This document shows, piece after piece, positions 1 to 12,000 of a stretch of DNA of 64,000 bases. The position numbers were made by a program, and so were the translations under genes. How positions within the stretch are numbered: position 1 is the stretch's first letter; each line of letters starts with the position of its first letter. Source of the stretch: Lycocorax pyrrhopterus obiensis (taxonomy: Eukaryota > Chordata > Aves > Passeriformes > Paradisaeidae); NCBI GenBank assembly GCA_014706295.1, contig JACSVZ010000015.1, positions 55,177,535 to 55,241,534 of the forward strand, given 5' to 3'. The notes beneath the pieces are model-generated. The model saw nothing but the letters and a program-made list of their open reading frames with translations. It made no database searches and was not told the DNA's origin.

Positions 1-45
1 GCAAACTTGAACATACTACAAAAATTAACCATGAGGTGTACTTAC

Positions 46-93
46 ATTAACCCACTGGTTAAAAGCAGCTGCTTCTGACAGAGTGGATAGCTC
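46..93 (-). CDS. STAB2: STAB2 coding exon 27: start of FAS1-3, last exon in window
   Basis: Acceptor TAATCAG, donor GTAAGT, symmetric phase 0-0, 16 codons. Encodes [16 protein letters not shown], matching the first helix of the third STAB2 fasciclin domain. The gene continues below position 1, outside the window. Confidence 0.93.
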
Positions 94-3000
94 CTGATTA
101 GAAAGAAGAGAGATCAGTGAGTTTGTAAGCTATAATTAGCGGTACCAAAGTGCTCTTGCCTGTGGTGTAACCCACTGTGTCTGGCCTGGCTGATGTGACA
201 TGGAGGAGGATGTTTTCAGTGTGTGTGAAAAGAGAGGACATTAATGTTTTTTAAATCCTGATGCTTTCTGGTAATGGGAATGGTGAGTTACAAGCTCTTG
301 AAAATCAGGCCATGGATTGCTTAGGTGTGTACCTGACCTTGGTACGTATTGCGTACTGACCCCAGGCTAAGCATTTATTTCCTGTGATTTTAAACTTAAT
401 TCTTCTCTTAGCTCCATGCAAAATTGATTGAAATATATGTTGTTTTAGCTGATATTTGTACCTCTTACACATCACCCAGCCCTTATTCTGCCACAGTACT
501 TAGAACAGAGATAGATGACAGTATAAGCACGGGTGGCAGATAGTGCTGAGAGCCATGTGAGATTATTGCCAGGAGCTGAGACTGAGGACACTTCCATTTT
601 TCCTGTGCTGTTAAATGCATATTTATTTCACCAATTGACTTGCTTTGGTTTTATCTGCCTGTGGGTCAGCACAGTTTGTTTCAACATGATAAATTGATTG
701 TTTCCACTGAGAGAGACTGCAGTGCAGAACTTCAGAAGAGCTGCCTGCTCGGTGCTCCCAGCTGGGAGTTGAGTGCTTAGCACTTCTGCAGGCCTGGACT
801 TTGGGACTGGCATTTTTCAATTTGTTCTCAATTTCAAATTTTCAATTTGTTTGAAGCCAGAAATATGCTCTGCTCCCTTAGGCCCCTTTCCAAGCCATGT
901 TTTTAAACACAACAGATCATTTACGAATCAGTCAAGCGTCTCCCACTGGAACACTCTTTGCAGAGATCACTGGTGAGCATCATGTTTTTCTGACTGTTTA
1001 TAAAGGCTTTGCTGTTCTCTGTGGTTGAGATCTACTGTGAGACCTGTGCAGTAGGTCCTGTGCCCAGAGGAAGTGACCACCTTACTTACATCTGCAGCAT
1101 TTCCGTAGCATATTCTACCGTCCCCCTCGTAGCCCTTTGGGCACACACACTCCCAGCCACGAGAAGACTCAAACTGACAAGTTGCCTTCAAACCAGAAAG
1201 AGAGAGAATTTGTCAAATACTCAGGAGACCACTCCAGCAAGGATGGCCTGTAAAGCCTCTTACTAGGACCCATTTACATACAAGCATAAACTTACAAAGG
1301 ATCTTTTTACCATCTTCCGTGGGTGTTCTCACCTTCCTATAAGACACACTCCATCAGCCCAGGGCACCAACTCCGTCACCTACCCACTGTGCACTAAGTC
1401 TGTAGGAACCTAAACCCTTGCTCCACCTTTTCTTGTTTCCTCCCTACGTGTTCTGGGCCCTGTTCTTTCACTTGACTATGGCAGTTCAATGCTCTGCTCC
1501 CCAGTGCTCCTCACTTCAGCTCCGTCCCTGTGCCCCACCTGAGACTGGGACTACAGGCCACAGTAGAGCACATGCAGCTACTGATAAAGCTGATAAATGC
1601 CTGGGTAGAGATGCTTGCCTTGGCTAAATATCCTAACAGGATAATGCATCCATGTTGTAATTGCTGGTAGAGAAACAGCATTTATTTATTCCAGGCTCGA
1701 GATAATCCTTCTGTACTGGCAGATTTGGGAGCAGCCCTTGCAGCCTGTCCTCAGCTCATGTACCATACTGACATGGTTCATGCAGGGCTTTTGGTGCTTG
1801 TAGAACTGCTTGGGAAGTGCTTTCTCAAACAGAAATTGCAGGCTTGAAATGGCAAATAACTTCTCTGGTGTGCGCAGGAGGAGAGGTGTGATATGTATCT
1901 GAACACTTTGTTCAGGGAATGATTAATTACTCACCAGATGATGGCATTTTCCATTTTGTTCCAGGCACGAGTTTATGGGTGTGCATTCAATTCCATTCCC
2001 CTGAAATCCATCCTTACACTTACAGTCATTCTGTCGTTTCAACAAAACACAGCAATTCATTAAAATGATTAAAATAGTGTGCATATTCTAGACATGGTGA
2101 ATTAGTTTCTCTGTGTTTCTGTACTTAGCATTGACTTCAGTGGAATGACACTGATTAATATCTCCAGAAGACCTTCATACCTGACATCTACTAATGTACT
2201 TACTAAAATTGTGTTTGCTGCCAGAGCACCACTACGTAGAAAGGAGGGAGCACTGGGACTGGAATTTAAGGAGACTGTTTTGGGTAGAGAGCACCATGTG
2301 GAAATAACATTGTGGCTGTGAGGGAGAGGAGGATTTGGGGAAGAAAACAAGATAGGAAGCGCAAGCTCTGGCGCAGCAAAGTGGTTGAGGACTTGCACTG
2401 AAGGTGGCGTTGAATGCGAGGACCTACCTGACCTGGCCCAACGTATATGCAGGTGGCATTCTCGTGGCACCGCGCCGTGGCGGGCAGCAGGCAGTTGTTG
2501 ATGGCTGAGCAGTCCCTTCCATCGCCTGTCCATCCTGCCTGGCAAACGCACCTGTGCTCCCCTGGGCCTGTCTGAATGCACTCAGCCTGGGGGACATGCA
2601 GAGGCATCCATTCAGGACTCTTAGGGGACATCTGGCTTTAGCCACAAGGCTTGTCTAAGACATAGTGGAGTCTGGGGAAAGAGCCTGGAGCTCCAATGAA
2701 AACTCTGACTCTTCTGCAAAAGTTTCTGGCCAGACCTTCCCCTTTGCTTACCATTCTGTGGGAAAAGCATGTACTTACGTTGATATTGCACCCACCAGGG
2801 TTTAAAGCAGCACAAGGATCAACTTTGCTGCAGCTCAAGCCATTTCCCTCATAGCCAGGTTTGCAAACACAGCTAGAGAGACGAGGAGGAGGGAGGCGTC
2901 AGGCGTGACAGGACAGCTCTAAAGTACAGTGATTGTTTTCCCCTGCAACGTGCTATTTATAGGCAGCTTAAAATTGGTAACCTTGGATTCGTGATGCAAG

Positions 3001-6000
3001 TAGCTCAAGTGTGTACATTATGGGGTTTTTTTCCAAAATGTTGATTGGGTTAATTGACTCAAATCAGGGATCCATTCTCTGTGTGCAAGATAGAGAGTGA
3101 AATTAATTCTGAGCTGATGTTATCACTGCGAAGTTGAGCTAACAGCTCTAAATTATTTATGGGCTGGCTATGCTCTCTTTCAGTGACACAGAGGATGGCT
3201 CTCTCCCTGAATTGCGTGCAAGAAAATGAGCCCCCTTGTCTCCCAGAGTCCCTCCCCAGGATTAACCTATATTGGAGGGAATTAAGCACTCAGGTTCTGC
3301 AGCATCCCCCATTGTGCTTTGTCCTGACTCATGGATACACTGCGGCAAGAGGCGAACTTGCTGCATGTGAAGGGGAGCTTGAGGCAAGCGCAAAGCAGCT
3401 GTAGCAGTAACAGAGTTTTGTGACCACTCCCGTCAGGACTGAGGAATCTGTGCTGAAGTCTGTACTGCCGTGGCATGAAAAACATACCAGAGCTGACCAG
3501 AGCGAGATATTTATCCCCAAATTGAGAATTTCATTCTTTTTCAGCAAGGTTTAAGCTCCTAAATCACTAAGGGATGGTTAGAAATAAGAGCTTCCTAAAA
3601 GCCTCTGTAGATGTTGGTGGGAAGGGAGTCTTTTAATCAAGGATCAGATCTGTAAGCAACTATCTTTCAGTGTTAAATAGATAAGGTACAGGGCATTGAG
3701 AACGCTTAATTATTTTGCAACTCAAGGCTGATGTGGTGCATGATTATGCTTATTTGCTGCATAGCAGTATTGCAGTGACTGCTGTTTGTGTCCTGCTGCC
3801 AGGGACAGTTTTGGTCAGGCAAGCGGGAAGGAGCTGGAGCATAGTGAATATTAATTTGATGCAAGTTACTGACTTACCTCACTGTGCCATCGCTAAGCTG
3901 ACAGTCTGCATGTGCATGGCAGAGCTGCAGAGAGGGCTCACAGGGAACAATCTGCTTCTCACAGAGTTTCCCTGTGTATCCAGTTCTGCATGATCCGGGA
4001 AGACAGGTCCCATCGCTGTCTATTCGGTTATCACACTTCCCATAAAGGCACAGGCACTCTACCAGAGATCAATTACAATGTGCAGTTCCATAGTGGAAAA
4101 AGGCATTTATCCTTACATAGCATCTCTTATGAATCAGCTCTTGCTATTTTTTTTCAAGAATGTAAACTTTTGTATTTTTTAATCTCACTTTGATGGGGGA
4201 CTTGTTTGTTAATGATAGCCGTGTCTTTCCAGGTGTGTTTTATGGGTAACCATTTAAAACCTGTTGTATTTTTACAGTTCACTTACAAATGAATTTCAAA
4301 GTGCTTCAGAGAAGTAGGAACAAAATGCTATGTCCTAGACTATTAAAGTTTTTAATTGCATGACTTTTGCTGTGCTTTCAGTGATAGGGTAAGCCTTTAA
4401 ACATTGAGCCCACAGATCCCACAGATTGCACAGTGCTGGGTACACAGAGCAGCAGCACAGACCTACCAGCACTTTGCTAGGACTGGGTGGATTAGTGCTG
4501 CTGGGAGGCACAGCAATGCGCCCAAAGGACACAGCAGGCAAGCTTTGTGCCTTCCAAAGTAGTGCCAGTGGTGACCAGTAAAGCAAACACTTAGTACATT
4601 GGCGGGACTGGAGTTTAGGAGCTGCCACCATTCCTTATGGAATTTGTGTCTCAGCTTTTGTCCATGTACTTCTGAACGTTCAAGTGAGCCATGCTTCATG
4701 AATGGCAGACTCTTTCATAGCAAAAAAGACTAAAAATGGTTTTGTAGATGCAGAATGTATGTATGCTTGATGTTGTATATGCTGTAAACTCTCAAATGTA
4801 TTATGGCTTGGCTCAGTAGGATTGAATCTGTCAGTGCAGAATACAAACTATAAACGAGATCAGAAATTATTCAGTAAGGATAGTTAAGTGGCCTCATCAA
4901 GACCTGTTTATAGATCTGGTTTTTCTTAGATTACATATGGTTGTCACTGCAGGCAGAATCTGTTCTGTTGTGGGCAATAGCAGATGGGAACGGAATAGCA
5001 AAAGATTTTCTTTTCAATTACTTATGTGAGGGAGACAGAAATTAATGAAACCCAATAAATTAGTATAAAACAAGCTATGCCCCCTGGAAAAAGTAATTTA
5101 GAGTATTTGCACTGACCTTGGGCTTATGATGTGTCCATTTGAAATAAGAAGTGAAAATAACCCAGGAACATCTTCCTCATCCTCCACAGGGACTGTTTAG
5201 CAGCCAGTTAACTCCTACCTGAACATCACTAGGGTCCAAAAGAAACAGCCCATGCTCTTGTGCTGAGGCTGTACAGCTGCACTTACCTTTGTCACACTGA
5301 GGTCCGTATTTGCCAGGGTCTGAGCAGAACTGGCAGCTCAAGCCTTGAAATGCCTCAGAGCAAACACAAGTGCCATTTCCACCCAGGCCATCCATGCACT
5401 GTGGTAAGGAAGGGAGGCGATTGTTATGTATGAATTCAAACAAGTCTTTACCCTAGAAAAGAGACTACATTCCTGTCCATGTTTTGTGACTCTGATAGAC
5501 TCTCAGGAAGAACCCCAGCTTTACTGAAAAAGGTGTTTCAAAGTAAAAACTTTTGTTATGCTTTTTCTTTGCTGCCATGTATTCTACCTTTGCAATTTTT
5601 ATGTAAGAATAGTGAGCTGGGTCATTACTTTGTGCTATGCAAATTAAAAGCATGAGAATGGGCCACTCAGCCTTGCCTATGTGCTGTGTGTTGGAACCCT
5701 AGAAATCTGCAATTTGGACATCTGAGAGGGGACAGATTCATTTTCCCTCCTACCTATAACTGAACCTGAAATTCATGGCCATCACTGGACACAGATGGAG
5801 GGGGCTGCTCTTGTGGAGCCCAACATTCCTGCTGTGCGGAAATACTCCCGGGACTTTTGAGACACAGCTCATCCTTCTTCCCCTGGAGTGCTGGGTGCTG
5901 CTGGATGCTCTGCTTACCTTCCCATTTCCTGAGCAGGGTTTGGAAAAACCTCCTGGACATGGTCTGCAGTCAGCACCAAAGAAGCCTTTGCAACACTTTG

Positions 6001-9000
6001 GTTCCTGCAAAATAAAGAAAATATCCTCTTTTTCAGTGCTTTAGGGCAGAGACAGTGCACAAAGACCAAATCTCTATTGTGTTTTGGCCCTCTGGGAAAG
6101 GCCCATAGGGATAACTGTCTCTGAAAAGCCTTGTTTTGAACCAGACCCAGCTCTGCAATGCCCTTGTTAAAAACCAGGAGGGGCCTTGACAGTTCCATAA
6201 GGGGATGCACAGACCACCAGATATTGCCCTTGTTCTTATCAGACTCAGTATTAGAAATCCCCATCGTGTCCCCACTTGTGAACGTGCCAGCGTGTATCTG
6301 CTCATGCTGTGTGCACTCTCATGTTTGCCAGTGGGAGTGCAGTGCCATTAGGATGCAGGCAGTCTCCTTTGCATCCGAAATCAGGAACCTCAAGATGTTT
6401 CACCCCAGGGAGATGCTGTGACAGCCAGACATGCAGCTTTGATCTTCCTCCTTTCCCTCTGCACCAGGGTGGGATTTAGCCACCACAGCATGTCTAAGTG
6501 GCCTTTTCAGTTGTATCTTTTGTTTTACTTGTGAATTGGCTTGTTGATCTGTTTATTTATGAAGAGAAAGTGTATTAGAAAAGACTCATTTACATGTGTG
6601 ATTCAGGGGAAATAAGGATCAGCAAAAGGCTTTCAAAGCTTACAGTTTTTAGACTTATCTGCCTGTTACTCAGTGGTGCTCATGAGGTGCAGAAGCCTGT
6701 TTAGGAGCCCCAGAAGCCAGAAGGGTGTAAGTATTTCTCGGGGTCTAATGACTTCTGCAAGAACCATACTTGCCAAGCAGTAGTTGGGGCATGGCTCTTA
6801 TGGGTGTTTCCCACTCATTGTTATCCAATATCATGGGAAATCCTGGGAGAGGAGTGGCTGGGACCAGGAGGGGATGAGTTGTCTTGTTCTTCATGGGTGA
6901 AGCTGTATGGGAAAATGAATACACCTGGCCTTGGAGCCTTATGTGTAAACTCCTGCATGGCAGAGTATGAGTGTGCTGTTGTCAATAACATAGGACAGCT
7001 AATCTGGATTTTTCCTGATATTTAGCTCTGAGACGTACACTAGCTCCTCTCAGCCTGCTGTAGAAGTGTATGGAAGCTACATGGACATGTCCAAACATCT
7101 CTCAACTCCAAAAGGAAAGTTCACCATGTATAAGACAATATTTTGGAAAACTTTTCCATATGCTTCACCTTAAGGAGCTGTAATTCTATACCTTTGCTGT
7201 TATATCGCAGGCTCTAGCACAGCTGATTTTTTGAAAGGTTGGGTGTTCAATAATGCACCTCTGTTTTGAGAAAGGCTGAACCATGCACAAAAGGGAAGCA
7301 TTGCTATTTCGAAACTACGTAGAATCCTGTGACATGGTCTTAATATCACAGCACAATTTACCTGGAGAACAGAAAGCACCTTGCTGGTATTGTATTTTAA
7401 AATTTTATTAAAATATGTATTTTTCACAATATGAACTTCCTTTTGATTGTTTCTGACTACTAATTCACAGGACTACTCTCAGTGAATTTTTATAAAATGG
7501 GGAATAAAATTCCCATGATAGCTAGACTTGAATTTTATATGTGGAGAAATGTGTGGCTAAATTTGTATCTCTTAGATACAAAGCAGATGGGAGCTCTTCA
7601 ATGCTTCCTGAACCTGCGTCTGCAGACTGTTACTGCAGGGAGGACGCTTAATCAAAAGGAAACTTTTAACAGATGTGAGGTCTATTTTAAACATATTCAG
7701 TTTATTAACTCTCAAAATGTCATCACAGTGATTCTCATTCCTCACATCTCTCCTCTGCTGAAATAGAACTTACTTCACCTGAGGAACAAGTAAGAGCTTC
7801 TATGAAGTATACAGGGAATTTTGCAACAGCAAACAAAATAATGCTAAAATTACGAGATGATTTGGTCATTGACAAAAAGAGATGAAAGTACCATCCATAT
7901 TTGTATTTTATGCAATCTCCTGTGTTCATATCTGGTTCTTTTGCTCACTATATTGGGAGAGCAGTAACCAGTATATGGGCATGCCTTCCCCCTGTGCCTT
8001 TTGTACAACTGCTGAGCCTGTCTGGAAAAGTCACTCAGGATGGGCTGTGCATCCTGGGGACAGGGAGCCAGTGCGTGTGGTGAACAACCTGCACACACAG
8101 CCTAGGTGAGAACAATAGGGATAGGAGTTTGATAGGAGTTGGTATAGCATTATACCAACTGCTGAGATGCATACTTGTGGACAGCATACCCTGTAAATTT
8201 TAAGTACATCTGTTCTATGACCTCTAAGTGTTAGAGCATGAACCTGGAACCAAGGGGCAGCAGCAGGGCTATATCTGCTGGCTCTGATTTTTGCAGAATG
8301 GTTGTTCATTTCCACCTTTGCCCTTTCCCCCCCATTTTTCCTTCCCTCACTCCCTTCTTTTAATGAACATGAAGCTTCCTCAACAGAAGAAAACAAGAGC
8401 ATGAATGCACTGGTGTCCTCTACTCAACTCAGTATAATAAGATAACTAATATTGTCTGAGAGTCTAGCGAAGGCTACACACTTAACTTCTATGAGAGTAT
8501 TTTATTTCTTCCTGGAAAACCACAGCTTAGTTGAGTCTTGAATGTAGGCAGTGTGAACAGAAATTTGTCTTGTGTATAGGTGTTGAAGAGAAAAATATTC
8601 TTTGCTTCCACATTGTAGATCCTGTACTCCACTATGATCCAGTGGTACATAGAGATTCTTTTGTCTTCACCTTTTGGTTGCTTTTCCTGACTAGCTAGTT
8701 TATCACCATGTGGTGGTGACAGAGGCTGGCAATTACATTACTGAGGAGATATAAACTCCATTGGCAGTTTTAAGGGTGAATTCTCTGCAAGCTCAACACA
8801 CAATAACTTCAGAGAGGTTGAACCTTTCAGAGTGTGGATAAGGAATTTGTCAAAGCTATGCCCCTTGTGACTGCCAATGTTTTGTTTTTCAATCAAGTTA
8901 GCATAAACGCTAGAGCCAGCATCTGATGTGCTACATCACTGCGTTTTGTAACCATTGGACAGGAGACCATAAACATGAATTATGGCATTTCTCCCACAGA

Positions 9001-12000
9001 TTTATTACTGGAGCTCTGGGGAAAGAATCAGGTACTGGTTTGGGTTTAGTAGTCCCTCATGTTGTACAGGACTTAAAGGAATAAAAGGCCAGACTTACAA
9101 AAGTGTTTGTGCAGCAAATAGTTGAGGTACCAATACCACTACTATGTTTTAAAGGCCTGTGGGTCAGATGTATTTTGGCAAATACATTTAGACATTATAA
9201 AAGCTCTTTTATAATCTGTGTAGTCATGTCTGAAGCTGACAGAGGGTCTTGCCTTTGTGTTTCTGAAAATCTCTGTAAGTGCACCTTTGCTTCTTTAGAA
9301 CTTAAAAATCTGGCTGGTTGTCATGGGCAAGGTTTCCCTCTGTTGGTGTTGCTCTCCTTGCTGCTCAGTGCCACTTGGTGTCACCTACTCAGTCTCTTTC
9401 CCCCCCTCCCGGAATGGTCCCAGCCATTGATGTGTATCTGCTCCCTCCCTTGCCTGAGGACGGGAGCCTGGTCTCTCTCATCTGCCACGCCCCAGCAGAG
9501 GACAGGAAAAAGTGTCTGCACCTGTAGGCAAGGTCAGATCTGCCTACTTTCAGTAGTGGATTGATACACTGCCTTTACACTGAAGTAGTGGGAGCACAGA
9601 CATGTATTCCCATCAACTCTGCCACAGGGGTGACGGTCTCTGGGAGAAGGTGGAGCAGGGAGCTGGGGTCAGCTGCTCCTTCAGTGCTCCGAGCACCACT
9701 TGTCAGAGATCATCAAAATTGGCCATGGTCCACACATCAGGCGGGTACTGAGGACCCGTTGTCCCTTCTGTGCTCTTTGTGACATTAAGAGTAAGCCCTG
9801 CTGTCCTTCAGTTAGGCTCAGGTGCAGCTTTCAGCATTTGGGTCTGGTTACACAGATAAGTGTGCATCAGCCTGAAGGTTTCATCTTTAGGGATGCAAAG
9901 TTCTTGTAAGTGTGTAGACCTACCAGTTCCTACAAGGTTTGTGTCTTTTAACTCTTTCAATGCAAGTAATATTTATTAGGTGATGTTACACCTGTTTTCT
10001 GAGAGTGGTGGAAATGCTTGGTGCAGAGTCAGAACTGCAAAAGCCATTGCTCCTTTGTGTTTTCCTGGCTAGCAGTGCTCTGCTTAAATCTTGGAACGTA
10101 TAACCATATTTTTAACTATGTATGAAGCTTTCGAGGCTGACAGAAGTGCCTAACTTGAATTTGGGGAATAATTTTTGTGGCTGACAGTGTTTTGTCTTTA
10201 AATAGTTTTTTGTCTGTTGCTTTAGGATTGATTGGTGTTGGACGTGATTTTTAGGTAGGTTTTTGGTAAGGAATTCAGATTACTGGAGTGTTCAGGGTGT
10301 GGATTGCTTTCTGCATCAGAGATTGCTGCTTGGAGCTCTGCCTGGTTTATGATTATATTGCGCATACAGCACTTCGTAGTTACTGCCAGAGGCAATAGAT
10401 CTTTACTGCCAGTGTTTTCTTCATTACATTTTGATGCTGTCCAGCTCTGCTGGGAGCCTCTTTGAAGGCTGTGGTTCTGGGCTGTTGTAAGCTAAGACAT
10501 TAAATGTTTTCCTTTTGTACCGGAACTGTTGCTGGCCCAGATATGAGCTTGAACATGGTCCAGAGGCAGCTCACTGGAGCTGTGCTTACTCCAAGTGAAA
10601 AGCTTGGTCTGACACTCAGCCCTCTTACCAGAAATAACATCTGAATGTTACCAAGTGAAGGACTGTACTGTGCTACCTAACTGAGCAAAGTTTGTCAAAA
10701 TCCACCCTTTTAAATAGGAAGAGTTTTGTTTCTGGAGGAAAGCAGGGCTAGGGAAAAATGTGGCTGCTGAAAATAACACATTTCTAACATATAAATATAA
10801 AATTACTATGTTAATATTTTAACTTGCTGTTTCCTTTCCCTGTGTATTTAGTAGAAATGAAAATATTGATCTGGAGTGTTTTCCCTGAGAAACAGGGAGT
10901 AGTTTTCCCTGAGAACATGACACTCGTACATTCCCATGTACTTATATGCACAGATGGAATTCGGGAACTGGAGGAAAGAGCTGGACTGGAGACACAATAT
11001 ATTTCAAAAGGTTCATGCAACAACTAGATATTTTAAAATGGTATAGGATGTGTTTATACGAGTTCCCTGTTTGCAGTACTGCTAGTCTGGTGGCCATTGA
11101 TGTACTGATTTCCAAAACCACCTCTTTTATACGGATGGTATCAGTGAAAGTGAGTAAAGAGGAAGCTGGAATGCCTTGTATGGAAGAGTTGGAGACACAG
11201 ATTCATCCTGATTCTCTTACCTTTGTGGCTTGACTTCTTGTCTCGTCACACCGATGTGGTAGGATTGGAACAATTGTGGGTGGGATGAGAACACCCTCAA
11301 GGGTATAAATGCGACCATTTTTTGCAACAATATCTGTTTCTTCCATTTTTTCTCCACTCACCAAGACTTGTCCCTTTGAAACAATAAATTATTATTAATA
11401 ATAAATTGTTTGTAGCGCCTCAATTTGAGGATTTAATTTTAAATTTTTAAAATTTGTAATCATACTTCTTTTGAATTTGCTATCTAATATTTATTATGCT
11501 TGTTTATACAAGAAGCACACATATATTGTGTATTTTCTTGAATATTGGTCTTCAATAGAGGTATCTGAAGTTTTTCTGTGAATCTGCACTGTTAGCCTGT
11601 GGAACTGGTGAATAATAGACTGGCCAAAATGAGAAGACTACTGATGACTGCAGGCACTGATTTCAGTGGGCACAAGCATGCCTTGGTGTTCTCTCTGACA
11701 GAGGAGGGGGAAAGTGAGAGAGAATCTGGGATCTATCCAAATTCACAGGAGAGAGAAAAAAAGTATTCTTTCAGGATTTACTCCTGCAGCTGCTCTGCCT
11801 TTACAAGAATTTTTATAGGTGCATGTCTACTCCAGAACAGAAGGAAGTTAACCCAACAGATCAGTTTGGTTTTCAAAAGTATTGACAAATTAACATCTTT
11901 AAAAGTGTGTCAACTAGAGTACTCCAGGATCAGAGACTATAATATTAAAGAGATATAAAGAATATTTTTGTGTGCGTTGAAAAGTGTTTAAAATTACTGA

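Noticed and set aside
2102..2645. Minus-strand frames of 73 and 159 codons over exon 24
   Set aside because: They are alternative-frame shadows of the real STAB2 exon 2428-2586, plus read-through into the intron.
6359..6376. GCKGDC-coding stretch as candidate for the missing exon
   Set aside because: It matches the GC-x3-C pattern, but the flanking codons lack the other family cysteines, and no GT donor lies at a suitable place before an in-frame stop.
8031..8402. Minus-strand frame with LGCVCRLF and SPGC, considered for the missing exon
   Set aside because: Cysteine spacing does not fit, the frame runs into a stop right after, and no donor site follows.
9540..9650. Minus-strand stretch encoding [13 protein letters not shown]-like in look
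   Set aside because: Only three cysteines with wrong spacing, no good splice sites, and no counterpart at this position in STAB2.
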